Assembly (NCBI GenBank): GCA_023241745.1
Contig: JALQCY010000001.1
Coordinates: forward strand, 248,001-312,000
Length of the DNA stretch: 64,000 nucleotides
From: Isoptericola peretonis
GTDB taxonomy: Bacteria; Actinomycetota; Actinomycetes; Actinomycetales; Cellulomonadaceae
Reading direction: 5' to 3'
The stretch's first letter is position 1, and each line of letters opens with the position of its first letter. Under the pieces are notes generated by a model that was not told the DNA's origin, ran no database searches, and saw nothing but the letters and a program-made list of their open reading frames with translations. The translations under genes and the position numbers were made by a program. This document shows positions 16,078 through 25,649 of the stretch, in pieces.

Positions 16078-16938
16078 ATGTCGTACGTGATGCCGCAGGA
16101 CTTCGTCTCGCAGATGATCGCCACGGGCGAGAAGAAGCTGTTCATGTCCACCCGGGACACCCTCATCCGCTCGTTCATGGGCGGCGCCATCCTCGCGCTG
16201 GCCGCCGCGATGGCCGTGACCATCTCGACGAACACGGGGAACCCGCTGCTGGGCGCGGCGTTCTTCCCGATCGGCTTCATCATGCTGTACCTGATGGGCT
16301 TCGACCTGCTCACCGGCGTCTTCACGCTGGTGCCGTTCGCCGTCATCGCCCGGCGGCCCGGCGCCACCTGGGCCGGCATGTGGCGCAACTGGGGCCTCGT
16401 GTTCTGCGGCAACTTCGCGGGCGCGTTCACCGTCGCCGTGCTCATGGCGATCACGTTCACGTACGGCTTCTCCACGCCGCCCAACGAGATCGGTCAGGCC
16501 CTCGGCGTGATCGGCGAGGGCCGCACCGTCGGGTACGCCGACCACGGCGCCGCGGGCATGCTCACGCTGTTCGTGCGCGGCGTGCTGTGCAACTGGATGG
16601 TGTCCACGGGCGTGGTCGCCTTCCTCATGTCGAGGGACACGATCAGCAAGGCCGTCGTGATGTGGATGCCGGTGTTCCTCTTCTTCTACATGGGCTTCGA
16701 GCACTCGGTGGTGAACATGTTCCTGTTCCCCTCCGGCCTGCTGCTCGGCGGCGACTTCACCGTCATGGACTACCTGGTGTGGAACGAGCTCCCGACAGTG
16801 CTGGGCAACCTCGTCGGCGGCCTGACCTTCGTCGGCCTCCCCCTGTACCTGACCCACTACAAGACCCGGCCGGAACGCCGTCGTCCCGCGCCGGTCGAGC
16901 CCGCCGCCGAAGACCGCGTCGCCACACCGGTCGCCTGA
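16078..16938 (+). CDS. Formate/nitrite transporter (FNT) family channel
   Basis: A 286-residue integral membrane protein of the FocA/NirC/FNT family with six to seven helices. Family signatures are GFDLLTGVF (74-82), CGNFAGAF (110-117), a GVLCNWMVSTGVV segment and GFEHSVVNMF, which carries the pore histidine. FNT channels move small monovalent anions such as formate, nitrite and hydrosulfide. The ATG at 16078 follows GAAGG. The gene lies 42 bp upstream of cyanase on the same strand, so the channel probably supplies cyanate or exchanges bicarbonate or nitrite for that pathway; this is inference from context. The C-terminal tail is basic, then acidic. Confidence 0.92.
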   Translation: MSYVMPQDFVSQMIATGEKKLFMSTRDTLIRSFMGGAILALAAAMAVTISTNTGNPLLGAAFFPIGFIMLYLMGFDLLTGVFTLVPFAVIARRPGATWAGMWRNWGLVFCGNFAGAFTVAVLMAITFTYGFSTPPNEIGQALGVIGEGRTVGYADHGAAGMLTLFVRGVLCNWMVSTGVVAFLMSRDTISKAVVMWMPVFLFFYMGFEHSVVNMFLFPSGLLLGGDFTVMDYLVWNELPTVLGNLVGGLTFVGLPLYLTHYKTRPERRRPAPVEPAAEDRVATPVA

Positions 16939-16980
16939 CCGACCGCGAACCCCGCCCGCACCACCCACCGAAGGACACAC

Positions 16981-17430
16981 GTGGACCCCATCCTGACCAA
17001 GGCCGCCGCGGCCGAGCAGGTCGTCACCGCACGGATCCGCGCCGGCCTCACCTGGCAGCAGGTCGCCGACACGGTCGGCGCGCCCGTCGTCTGGACCACC
17101 GCGGCGCTGCTCGGCAACCACCCGATGAGCGCCGAGCAGGCGTCCGCCGCCTGCACGCTGCTGGGGCTCGGGGACGAGGTCGCCGAAGCCCTGCGCCTGC
17201 AGCCGTACCGCCTGCGCGACGAAGCCGTGCTCACCGACCCGACGATCTACCGCTTCACCGAGGCGCTGAGCGTGTACGGGCCGGCGCTCAAGGAGCTCAT
17301 CCACGAGGAGTTCGGCGACGGCATCATGTCGGCGATCAACTTCCAGGTGGACATCGCCCGACGGCCGCACCCGGACGGCGACCGGGTGGTCGTGACCCTC
17401 GACGGGAAGTTCCTCGACTACCGCTGGTGA
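16981..17430 (+). CDS. cynS: Cyanate hydratase (cyanase)
   Basis: A 149-residue cyanase, which converts cyanate and bicarbonate to ammonia and CO2. The N-terminal helical domain (about 1-75) resembles a POU/lambda repressor fold and the C-terminal ~65 residues carry the decamer active site. The catalytic residues R91, E94 and S117 fit the spacing of E. coli R96, E99 and S122 (IYRFTEAL and FGDGIMSAINF). It starts with GTG 42 bp after the FNT gene and is probably cotranscribed with it. Its last 13 bp overlap the end of adnB on the other strand. No CynR or carbonic anhydrase is beside it. Confidence 0.96.
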   Translation: MDPILTKAAAAEQVVTARIRAGLTWQQVADTVGAPVVWTTAALLGNHPMSAEQASAACTLLGLGDEVAEALRLQPYRLRDEAVLTDPTIYRFTEALSVYGPALKELIHEEFGDGIMSAINFQVDIARRPHPDGDRVVVTLDGKFLDYRW

Positions 17431-20400
17431 ACCTCGCCGCGCACCAGCGCCTCCAGCTCGGCCTCGTCCAGCAGGCGGCGCGGGCGCACGGTGGTGCCGC
17501 TCGCCACGTACACGAAGGCGGCGGACACCCGCTCCAGGGGCAGCCCCGTGTACCGCGACCAGGCCAGCCGGTAGACCGCGAGCTGCACCTCGCGGGCGGA
17601 ACGCGCCGCCGCGTCACGCGGCTCGTGGCCCGTCTTCCAGTCCACGACGACGACCGCCGGCGCCTCGCCCGGGGCCGCGGGCGGGGCGTCAGGGTCGGCG
17701 AAGACGGCGTCGATGCGGCTGCGCAGCATCACGCCGCCCACGGGGGTCTCCACGTCCACCTCGACCGCGAGCGGGGTGCGTGCGGCCCACGGCGACTCCA
17801 CGAAGCGCTCCCGGAGCGTCTCCAGGTCCACGTCGGGCGCGATCTCCCCGTCCTCGGCCCCGGGCAGGTCGTCGACGTCGACCAGCGAGGACGAGGTGTA
17901 GAACCGCTCCACCCACTCGTGGAAGTGGGTGCCGCGGCGAGCGTGCACGGTGGGCTCCTGCGGCACGGGCCGGCGCAGCTGGAGCGCGAACCCCTCCCGG
18001 TCGCCGGCGAGCCGGACCATGCCGGACGCCGACACGTGGGCGGGCAGCTCGACCTCCCGTGACGCCCGCTCGCTGCGCTCCGCCAGGAGCGTCCGGGCGA
18101 GCAGGACCAGGTCGCGGCCGGACGCGTCGCGCAGGACGCCGGTCACGGCACCCTCGGCCGCCGCACGTGCCGCGTCCACCCGGGCGGCCGACGCCCGCAG
18201 CAGGTCGCGCGGCGTGGGGCCGGCGTCCCCGGGCACCGGCGCGGGGTCGGCGTCCTCGACGGGCGGCCACGGCGCGGCGTGCTCCACCGCGTCGCGCGGG
18301 TTGCCCGCCGCCGGGTCGGGCTGGTCGGCCCAGCCGCGCGGGTCCACGACGCCCGCCTCGACGAGCTCGGCGAGGAACGGGGAGACCCGTCGGGGAGTGC
18401 TGCCGGTGCCCCACCAGTGGGCCGTGAGGAACAGCTCGCGGCGCGCGCGCGTGAACGCGACGTAGGCGAGCCGGCGCTCCTCGGCGAGGCGGTGGGCGCC
18501 GCAGTCCAGGCGGAACTGGTCGCGGCGGGCGGCGAGGTCCTTGGTGTCCGACGCCTCCGTCCAGGTGAACTCGGGCAGGTCGGGCGCGTCACCGCGCAGG
18601 TGGTACGGCAGGGAGGAGACGTCGGAGAGCCAGCCACCGTCCGTCCGTCCCTGCGAGGACTCCGCCAGGCTCGGGAACACGCCGTCCACCAGGCCCGGCA
18701 CCGCGACGACGTCCCACTCCAGGCCCTTGGCCGCGTGCGCGGTGATGACCTGGACCGCGTCCGGGTCGGGCTCGCGGACCGGCATGTCGAGCCCCCGCTC
18801 CTGGTCTCCCGCGACGCCGAGCCAGGCGAGGAACGCGCCCAGCGTGGCGACGTCGGCGGACTGCGCGAAGCTCGCCGCGACGTCGCGGAACGCGTCGAGG
18901 TGCTCCCGCCCGCGCAGGCTCACGCCTGCGGCGGCACCCGCCCCGCCGAGGCCCGGCGCCGACGCCAGCGTGTCGGCCAGCACCTGCGCCGTGGCGACCT
19001 CCACGTCGAGACCGAGCGCGCGCTCGGCGGCCACGACCAGCTCCGGGAGCGACAGGTACGTGAGGCCGCGCAGCTCGCGCAACAGCCGGGCCAGGGCCGA
19101 CAGGCGGCCGTGCCCCGCCGCCGAGAGCACGCGACCGTCGCGCGCGGGCCGGCCCGGGTCGGGTAGGTCGTCGAGGGCGTCCACGAGGGAGCGGTGGTCC
19201 ACGACGTCGCCCTCGACCACCACCGGGGCGTCGTCGGCGTCCTCCGGCGCGGCCGGGGCCGGGCGAGCGCCGGGACGGCCCCCGTCGGCCCGCGCCAGGT
19301 CCGACGCCCACGAGCCGAGCGCGTGCAGGTCGGCCGCGCCGAGGTTCACCCGGGGCCCGGTGAGCAGGCGCAGCAGGGAGTCCCCGCGCGACGGGTCGTG
19401 CACGGCCTCCAGCAGGGCCACGACGTCCACCACCTCCGGCGTGGAGAGCAGCCCACCCAGGCCGACGACCTCGACGGGCAGCCCGCGGCGCCGCAGCGCC
19501 ACCTCGACCGCCGCGAACTGGGACCGCGCCCGGCACAGCACCGCGGCCGTCACCCGGTCCGAGCCGTCGCGGCGGGTGGCACGCCGCCACCGGGCCGCGA
19601 CGAACTCCGCGGCGGCCTCGGCCTCCTCCTCGCTGGTGGCGGCCACGTGCGCGCGCACCACGCCCGTCCCGGCGCCGGGCCGCAGGTCGAGCGGCGGCAC
19701 GTCCACGCCGGTGCCCGTCTGCCGCGCGCGCTCGCGCAGAGGGCCGGCGGCGACGTTCGCGGCGGCGAGCACGGCGGCGTCGTTGCGCCACGACGTGCTG
19801 AGGTAGCGCACCGCCGCGGGCGCCCCGCCGCGGGTACGGAACCGTTCACCGAAGCGCGCGAGGCCCGACGCGGACGCCCCCCGCCAGCCGTAGATCGACT
19901 GGTGCGGGTCGCCCACCGCCGTGACGGCGTGGCCCCCGCCGAAGAGCCCGGCGAGCAGCTCCACCTGCGCGTACGACGTGTCCTGGTACTCGTCGAGCAG
20001 CACCACGGGGTAGCGCGCCCGCTCCGTCGCGCCGACCGCCGGCACCGACCGGGCGAGCTCGGCCGCGAACGCGATCTGGTCGCCGAAGTCGAGCGCGTCC
20101 GCGACCCGCTTGCGGCGGCGGTACTCCGCGACGAGGTCGAGCAGCCGCGACCGCTCCGCCACCGAGTCGATCAGCGCCTGGATCTCCTTCGTCCGCTTCT
20201 TCTGCCGCGGGCCGAGGGGCACCGCGTCGAGGCGCGCGACGACGTCGGCCAGGGCATCGCGCGCGTCGTCGACCGGCACGAGGTGCTCCCCCAGCTCCCC
20301 CGACAGCGCCAGCACCGCCCCCACCACCGTGCTCACGGCCCGGTCGGTGCCGAGGTCGTCCGCCCAGGACTCGACCACCTGCGCCGCGAGCTGCCACTGG

Positions 20401-21095
20401 TTGGCCTCGCCCAGCAGCCGCGAGCCCGGCTCGATCCCGAGCCGCAGCCCGTGGTCGGCCACGAGCGACGCCGCGTAGGCGTTGTAGGTCGCCACCACGG
20501 GACGCGCGAGCAGGTCGAGGCCCGACGTCGCCCGGCCCTGGGCGCGGGCGAGCTGGGCGAGGCGGGACTGGACGCGCTGTGCGAGCTCGGCCGCCGCCTT
20601 GCGCGTGAACGTCAGACCCAGCACCTCCTCGGGCGCCACCAGCTCGTTCGCGATGAGCCACACCACGCGGGCCGCCATCGTCTCCGTCTTGCCCGAGCCA
20701 GCCCCGGCCACCACGAGCACCGGCTCCAGCGGTGCCTCGATGACCGCCACCTGCTCGTCGGTGGGCGACGGCCGCCCCAGCAGCTCGGCGATCTCACGAG
20801 CCGAGAACCGGGGTGCCGGGGGCTCGTCCGGGGGTGCCGACGGGCCGGTGCCTGGCCGGTCGAGCAGGGCGTCGTCGAAGAGCACCCCGTCCGGGGACGC
20901 GGCACCGACGCCGGGGAAGGTGGCGGTACCGAGCCCGGCGAGCTCCGGGAACCCGAGCTCCTCCTCGCGGCCGGGCTCGCCCAACGCCGCCCAGGTGTCG
21001 TCCGCGAACGCGCCCGCCGCGTCGTCGTGCCCGTGGCCGCCACCGTCGGGGCGCGGGTCGGGCGCCGCGGCCCCGGTCGTACCGTCCCCGGTCAT
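17418..21095 (-). CDS. adnB: AdnB-type helicase-nuclease subunit
   Basis: A 1225-residue SF1 helicase with a C-terminal RecB-family nuclease, the motor subunit of the AdnAB double-strand-break end-resection machine. Residues 1-100 are an acidic Gly/Pro-rich extension. Walker A is GAGSGKT (131-137), followed by LGLTFTRKAAAEL, DEYQDTS (about 367), GDPHQSIYGWRG, ITAHAAKGLEWDVV and RLAYVAFTRARRELF. The nuclease motifs are VVDWKTGHEP near 1152 and QLAVYRLAW. The ATG at 21095 overlaps the adnA stop as ATGA, which couples their translation. All helicase motifs look intact, in contrast to AdnA. It ends convergently with cynS, overlapping by 13 bp. Confidence 0.93.
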   Translation of the reverse strand: MTGDGTTGAAAPDPRPDGGGHGHDDAAGAFADDTWAALGEPGREEELGFPELAGLGTATFPGVGAASPDGVLFDDALLDRPGTGPSAPPDEPPAPRFSAREIAELLGRPSPTDEQVAVIEAPLEPVLVVAGAGSGKTETMAARVVWLIANELVAPEEVLGLTFTRKAAAELAQRVQSRLAQLARAQGRATSGLDLLARPVVATYNAYAASLVADHGLRLGIEPGSRLLGEANQWQLAAQVVESWADDLGTDRAVSTVVGAVLALSGELGEHLVPVDDARDALADVVARLDAVPLGPRQKKRTKEIQALIDSVAERSRLLDLVAEYRRRKRVADALDFGDQIAFAAELARSVPAVGATERARYPVVLLDEYQDTSYAQVELLAGLFGGGHAVTAVGDPHQSIYGWRGASASGLARFGERFRTRGGAPAAVRYLSTSWRNDAAVLAAANVAAGPLRERARQTGTGVDVPPLDLRPGAGTGVVRAHVAATSEEEAEAAAEFVAARWRRATRRDGSDRVTAAVLCRARSQFAAVEVALRRRGLPVEVVGLGGLLSTPEVVDVVALLEAVHDPSRGDSLLRLLTGPRVNLGAADLHALGSWASDLARADGGRPGARPAPAAPEDADDAPVVVEGDVVDHRSLVDALDDLPDPGRPARDGRVLSAAGHGRLSALARLLRELRGLTYLSLPELVVAAERALGLDVEVATAQVLADTLASAPGLGGAGAAAGVSLRGREHLDAFRDVAASFAQSADVATLGAFLAWLGVAGDQERGLDMPVREPDPDAVQVITAHAAKGLEWDVVAVPGLVDGVFPSLAESSQGRTDGGWLSDVSSLPYHLRGDAPDLPEFTWTEASDTKDLAARRDQFRLDCGAHRLAEERRLAYVAFTRARRELFLTAHWWGTGSTPRRVSPFLAELVEAGVVDPRGWADQPDPAAGNPRDAVEHAAPWPPVEDADPAPVPGDAGPTPRDLLRASAARVDAARAAAEGAVTGVLRDASGRDLVLLARTLLAERSERASREVELPAHVSASGMVRLAGDREGFALQLRRPVPQEPTVHARRGTHFHEWVERFYTSSSLVDVDDLPGAEDGEIAPDVDLETLRERFVESPWAARTPLAVEVDVETPVGGVMLRSRIDAVFADPDAPPAAPGEAPAVVVVDWKTGHEPRDAAARSAREVQLAVYRLAWSRYTGLPLERVSAAFVYVASGTTVRPRRLLDEAELEALVRGEVHQR

Positions 21096-24000
21096 CCGAT
21101 CACGTTCCTTCCCTCGGGCTGCACGGGGCACGACCGACGCACGGGGCACATGGGGCAGAGGTCGTTCTCGTGCGCGGTGAAGCGCGCCGCGGCCATCGTG
21201 TCCGCGGCACTCTCGACCAGCGCCCGCGCCCAGCTGGAGCCGTCCTGCTCCACGCCGAGGGCCGGCTGGCTGCGCACGGTGGGCGACACCGTGGGGGTCC
21301 CTACGTACACCAGGCGCGCCCCGGCGCTCGGCGTGCCCGGCGGCAGGTCGAGCGCCCCCTCGGCCACGGCCAGCTGATAGGCGCCCAGCTGGGGGTGCTC
21401 GGCGGCCTTCGCCCGCGCCGGCGCCGTACGGCCGGTCTTCAGGTCGGCGACCGTCACGCCCTCGTCCCCCGCGTCCTCGACCCGGTCGATCTTGCCGCGC
21501 AGCCGCGCCCGGCCCACGGTGAGCTCGAACTCCGGCTCCACCAGCAGCGGCTCCCCCGCGTCGGTGTAGTAGGCGGCGAGCCGCTCGATCATCTGCTCCG
21601 CCCGGTTCCGCAGCTGCCGCGCCGGCCAGCCGTCGGGCAGGGCGAGCTCGGGCCAGCGCCGGTCCAGCTCGGCACGCAGCTCGGTGAGCGACGCCGTCGG
21701 CAGCGTCTCGGCGATCTCGTGGACCAGCGTGCCGAGCGACTGGTGGGTGGCGTCCGGCGCGGTGGCACCGGCGGACTCGAACGCCCACTTCAGGGCGCAG
21801 GTGCTCACCGTCTCCACCTTGGACGGCGAGACCGTCACCTCGTCCTGGGGTCCCCACAGCGCCGCGTCGCTGGACGTCGCGGCGACGCCGTACCAGGTCC
21901 GCGGGTCGGCCTCCGCGATCCCCTGGTCGGCCAGGTCGGCCAGCAGGGCCGCGGCGACCGCCGTCGGCCGGTCCACGCCACGGCCGCCGTCCGCGCCCGC
22001 GTCGTGGACCAGCACGGCCCTGGCCTCGGCGACGACGCCGCGCAGGTCCAGCGGCGGGCCCACCGTCACGCGGCGGGGGTCGGCGCCCTCCGCTCCGGCC
22101 GGGTCGCCGCCGTCGCCCGGGGGCGAGACGAGGTCGAGCAACACGGACGGCGCGTCCTCGGCGTCCTCGACGGCCGTCACGACCAGCCGGCGACGCGCCC
22201 GCGAGGTCGCGACGGCGAACGCGCGCAGCTCGTCGGCGAGCACCTGGCGCCGCGCCTCGGGGCCCATGCCGTGCGCGTCGTCGGAGCGGCCCGCGAGCAG
22301 CTCCACGAGCGCCTGCGACCCCAGCAGCGAGTCGCGCAGTCGCAGGTCCGGCCACACGCCGTCCTGCACGCCGACCACCACGACCACGTCCCACTCGCGG
22401 CCCGCCGCGCCCGCCGGCGTCAGCGCCTCGACCGCGTGCGCGCCGACCGCGGACGCCGCGAGCGAGTCCGCCGGCAGGTCCTGGGAGGACAGGTAGTCGA
22501 CGAACGCGGCCACGGGCGCGCCGGGCATGCGGTCCACGTACGTCTCCGCCGCGCGGAACAGCGCGAGGACGGCGTCCAGGTCGCGGTCGGCCCGTGCCCC
22601 GGCGGGCCCTCCCGCGAGCGCCGCGTCGCGCCACCGGTCGGCGAGTCCCGTGGCCGCCCAGACCGCCCACAGCACGGTCTGCGCGGTGGCGCCGGGCTCC
22701 GCCGCCGCGGCCCGCCCTGCGGCGAGCACCCGGGCGACGGCGAGCGGCCCCCGCCGCACCGGTGCGGGGAGCGTCTCGGCGCGCGCGGGGTCGTCCAGCA
22801 CCTCGACCAGCAGCGCGTCCGACGACCGCCCGCCGCCGCCCGCCAGCTCCTCCGCCCGCAGCGCGCGCCGCAGCCGCCGCAGCGCGACCGCGTCGAGCCC
22901 GCCGACCGGGGACGTGAGGAGCAGCGCCGCCGTCTCGGGGTCGAGCGCCGAACCTACGCCGGGCCCCGGCTCCCCCAGCTCGTCGGCCAGCAGGCGGTCC
23001 ACGCCGCCCCCGGCCGCACAGACGCGCAGCGCGGCGAGCAGGGGGGACGCCGCCGGCTCGTCGCGCAGGGGCAGGTCGGAGCCCAGGAGGGCCACCGGCA
23101 CGGACGCCGCGACGAGGTCCCGGCGCAGGGACGCGAGCCGGTCGCCGCTGCGTGCCACCACCGCCATGCGCTCCCACGGCGTGCCGTGCAGCAGGTGCTC
23201 GGCGCGCAGCTCGCGGGCCACGAACGCCGCCTCCTGCGCCGGCCCTGCCAGCACCGCCGCCTGCACGCCGGCCGGCGGGGCCGCAGCCGGGCCGTCCGCG
23301 GCCGGCGTCCCGGCCCGCGTGTCGTCGGCAGCGTCCTTGTCGGCCCCGTCGTCGTCGGCCCCGTCGTCGTCGGCCGCGGCGCCGGCCGGCCGCGGCCCGG
23401 CGCCGCGGTGCAGCGCTCCGGAGACGGTGGCGATGCGTGACGTCACCGCGCGGGTCACCGCGCGCAGCTCCTCGGGCTGCCGCCACGCAGTGCCGAGCAC
23501 GACGGTGCGGGCGTCGAACGCCCCCACCACGCCCGCGCGGGCCGCGGCGGCGGCGCGCCCGACCAGGCCCGGAGAGGCGCCGCGGAACCCCTGCACGGCC
23601 GAGTCCGGGTCGGCGAGCAGCACGAGGCGCGCGCCCGCGTCGTGCAGCACGTGCAGCAGCCGCGCCGTGGCGACCGTGGCCTCCTGGTAGTCGTCCACGA
23701 CCACCAGGTCCCAGGTGGGCCGAGGCACGCCGGGCAGCTCGTCCTCCCACCCGGCGAGGGCGTGCGCCGCCTCGTCGATCACGCCCGCCGGGTCGTACCG
23801 CGCCCCCGAGTCGGGTGTGCCGAGCCGGAGCGTCGTGACGTCCAGGTACTCCTCGTAGAGCTGGGCGGCGAGCACCCACTCCGGCCGGTCGTGCCGGCGG
23901 CCGAGCGCATCCAGGTCCACCGGCCCGAGCCCGCGCTCGGCGGCGCGCATGAGCAGGTCGCGCAGCTCCTGCCGGAGGCCGCGCAGTCCGAGGGACTCGG

Positions 24001-24505
24001 CGGGCAGGCCGGAGGGCAGCCCGAGGTCGGTGCCCTCGCCGGACAGGTGCCCCTCGAGCAGCTCGGCCAGCACGAGGTCCTGCTCCGGGCCGGAGACGAG
24101 CGTGGGCGCCGGCTCGCCGTGAGCGGCCGCCCGGGTGCGCAGGACCGCGAAGGCCGCGGACGCCGCCGTGCGGACCATCGGCGCGCCGACCGTGCGCCCC
24201 GCCCGGGCCGTGACCTGGTCGCGCAGCCGGGCGGCCGAGCGGCGCGACGCCGCGAGCACGAGCACGCGCGAGGGATCGAGTCCCTGCGCGCCGTCGTCCG
24301 ACCCCCGGCCGAGCGCCCGCACCGCGACCGCCGTCGCCACCGTGGTGCGCCCCGTCCCGGGCGCGCCGACGACGAGCGTCACCGGACCCTCGAGGGCTGC
24401 GTCGACGGCGGCCTGCTGCGTGGCGTCGAGCACGACGTCCGCGCCGGTGACCTCGGCGGGCACCGGCAGCACGAGCCGGGGGGCGGTCGGGGTCGCTGAC
24501 GTCAC
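21092..24505 (-). CDS. adnA: AdnA-type helicase-nuclease subunit with Fe-S nuclease domain
   Basis: A 1137-residue partner of AdnB. The N-terminal motor has a degenerate Walker A, GAPGTGRT (47-54), with Arg in place of the ATP-binding Lys, consistent with the view that AdnA's motor is vestigial and AdnB drives the complex. The DEAD-like box is VVVDDYQEAT. The nuclease domain shows LRGKIDRVEDAG, VADLKTGRTAPAR and QLGAYQLAV. Four cysteines, one near 903 (VSTCALKWAFES) and C1117, C1120 and C1126 at the C terminus (LCPMCPVRRSC), match the iron-sulfur staple of AddB/AdnA nucleases. The GTG at 24505 (VTSATPTAPRL) is the chosen start; a GTG at 24568 would add 21 residues but lies against its own GGAGG. 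Confidence 0.92.
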   Translation of the reverse strand: MTSATPTAPRLVLPVPAEVTGADVVLDATQQAAVDAALEGPVTLVVGAPGTGRTTVATAVAVRALGRGSDDGAQGLDPSRVLVLAASRRSAARLRDQVTARAGRTVGAPMVRTAASAAFAVLRTRAAAHGEPAPTLVSGPEQDLVLAELLEGHLSGEGTDLGLPSGLPAESLGLRGLRQELRDLLMRAAERGLGPVDLDALGRRHDRPEWVLAAQLYEEYLDVTTLRLGTPDSGARYDPAGVIDEAAHALAGWEDELPGVPRPTWDLVVVDDYQEATVATARLLHVLHDAGARLVLLADPDSAVQGFRGASPGLVGRAAAAARAGVVGAFDARTVVLGTAWRQPEELRAVTRAVTSRIATVSGALHRGAGPRPAGAAADDDGADDDGADKDAADDTRAGTPAADGPAAAPPAGVQAAVLAGPAQEAAFVARELRAEHLLHGTPWERMAVVARSGDRLASLRRDLVAASVPVALLGSDLPLRDEPAASPLLAALRVCAAGGGVDRLLADELGEPGPGVGSALDPETAALLLTSPVGGLDAVALRRLRRALRAEELAGGGGRSSDALLVEVLDDPARAETLPAPVRRGPLAVARVLAAGRAAAAEPGATAQTVLWAVWAATGLADRWRDAALAGGPAGARADRDLDAVLALFRAAETYVDRMPGAPVAAFVDYLSSQDLPADSLAASAVGAHAVEALTPAGAAGREWDVVVVVGVQDGVWPDLRLRDSLLGSQALVELLAGRSDDAHGMGPEARRQVLADELRAFAVATSRARRRLVVTAVEDAEDAPSVLLDLVSPPGDGGDPAGAEGADPRRVTVGPPLDLRGVVAEARAVLVHDAGADGGRGVDRPTAVAAALLADLADQGIAEADPRTWYGVAATSSDAALWGPQDEVTVSPSKVETVSTCALKWAFESAGATAPDATHQSLGTLVHEIAETLPTASLTELRAELDRRWPELALPDGWPARQLRNRAEQMIERLAAYYTDAGEPLLVEPEFELTVGRARLRGKIDRVEDAGDEGVTVADLKTGRTAPARAKAAEHPQLGAYQLAVAEGALDLPPGTPSAGARLVYVGTPTVSPTVRSQPALGVEQDGSSWARALVESAADTMAAARFTAHENDLCPMCPVRRSCPVQPEGRNVIG

Positions 24506-24698
24506 GGGTCCGATTCGACCACGGCCCACCGACACGTCGTCGACGTCGCGCCGCCGCCGCAGTTTCACCCTCCGCTGACAAACGCGTCCGGGAGCCCTCG
24601 GCGAGCGGGGCCGTGACTAGGATCGACGGGACGTCCGGGTGACCGGGAACGACGGATGGCCCGCCGGCAGCGCCGGCACGGCTCGCGAAGGAGACAAC

Positions 24699-24926
24699 GT
24701 GGAGATCACGATCGGTGTGCAGAACCTGGCGCGCGAGCTGGTGGTCGAGACCGACGACACGGCCGAGGCCGTGACCACCGCCGTCCGCGAGGCGATCGCC
24801 GGCGACAACGGCCTGCTCGAGCTCACCGACTCGCGCGGGCGCACCATCCTGGTGCCCACCGCGACCATCGGGTACGTGGAGGTCGGCGCCGAGGAGCAGC
24901 GCAAGGTGGGCTTCGGCGCCCTCTGA
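24699..24926 (+). CDS. DUF3107 small protein
   Basis: A 75-residue protein of the DUF3107 family (mycobacterial homologue Rv3208A/TB9.4), found in nearly all actinobacteria. The GTG start at 24699 follows GAAGGAGA. The sequence is a compact alpha/beta domain: MEITIGVQNLARELVVETD, a helix DTAEAVTTAVREAIAGD, LLELTDSRGRTILVPTATIGYVEVG at about 40-64, then a charged end. It lies divergent from adnA and before the ferritin-like gene, the usual order. No function is established for the family. Confidence 0.92.
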   Translation: MEITIGVQNLARELVVETDDTAEAVTTAVREAIAGDNGLLELTDSRGRTILVPTATIGYVEVGAEEQRKVGFGAL

Positions 24927-24986
24927 GCGCACGGACGACCAGCACGACCGAGCGGCCTCGCCGCCGGGGCCCGCCGGACTTGGGGC

Positions 24987-25649
24987 TCAGGCGGCGAGGC
25001 CGATCCGGTCCATGCGCCGCGTGTGCTCGGCGGTGAGGCGCGAGACGAGCCACGGCTGCACCGAGGCGCCCTGCTCCGCGGCAGCCTCGCGCGCGGCCGC
25101 GCCCAGCGCCGCCAGCGGAGGGTGCGCCGCCAGGAGGACCGGCACCAGGCCGAGCGCCTCGCCCACGACCCGCCGCCCCCACAGGGCCAGGCGCGCGGCG
25201 AGCACGGCGTCCGCGGACGCGGCCTCGGCCAGGACCGCGGTGGCGGCGTCGCGCATCGGCAGGTCGCCGACCGCTCCCCGGTAGGCGTCGGCGCCGCCCG
25301 GCAGCCCCTGCGAGAGCTCGCGGCACAGGTCCTGCGCCACGCCGAGACCGACGACACCCTTGAGCAGCCCCTCCGCCCAGCTCGACGGCGAGGTCCGGGC
25401 GTCGAAGTCCGCCAGGGCGCCGTCGAACGGTGCCATCACGGCGGCCGCCCCGCCGTCCACCAGGTGGAGCAGCCGCTGCTGGCGGCCGAGCGCCTCCCCC
25501 GCCGCGGTGGCCAGCGTCTGCCGGGTGGCGAGGTCGGGGGCGTCCGCCGAGCGGCTCGCCAGCAGGCCGAACGCCGCCAGCTCGGTGTACGCGGCCAGCC
25601 CGACGAGCGTCGTCAGGGCGGTGTCGGAGGTGCTCGGCTGCTGGCTCAC
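24987..25649 (-). CDS. Ferritin-like fold protein (MiaE-like, Rv3210c type)
   Basis: A 220-residue, almost all-helical, alanine-rich protein of the ferritin-like family that neighbours DUF3107 and rhlE in actinobacteria. Four long helices can be read (TALTTLVGLAAYTELAAFGL; ATRQTLATAAGEALGRQQRL; WAEGLLKGVVGLGVAQDLCREL; DAATAVLAEAASADAVLAARLA). Candidate diiron ligands are E in AYTELAAF and in GEALGRQQRLLH, as in tRNA hydroxylase MiaE, but the full E-x2-H set is not clear, so metal binding is uncertain. The GTG at 25649 was chosen; the frame continues upstream without family similarity. It is divergent from rhlE. Confidence 0.75.
   Translation of the reverse strand: MSQQPSTSDTALTTLVGLAAYTELAAFGLLASRSADAPDLATRQTLATAAGEALGRQQRLLHLVDGGAAAVMAPFDGALADFDARTSPSSWAEGLLKGVVGLGVAQDLCRELSQGLPGGADAYRGAVGDLPMRDAATAVLAEAASADAVLAARLALWGRRVVGEALGLVPVLLAAHPPLAALGAAAREAAAEQGASVQPWLVSRLTAEHTRRMDRIGLAA

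Noticed and set aside
17418..24932. A single open frame of about 2,500 codons on the minus strand
   Set aside because: It is the AdnB gene plus its in-frame continuation through adnA in the wrong frame, possible because stop codons are rare at this GC content. The adnA product is clear in another frame and ends in an ATGA overlap with adnB.
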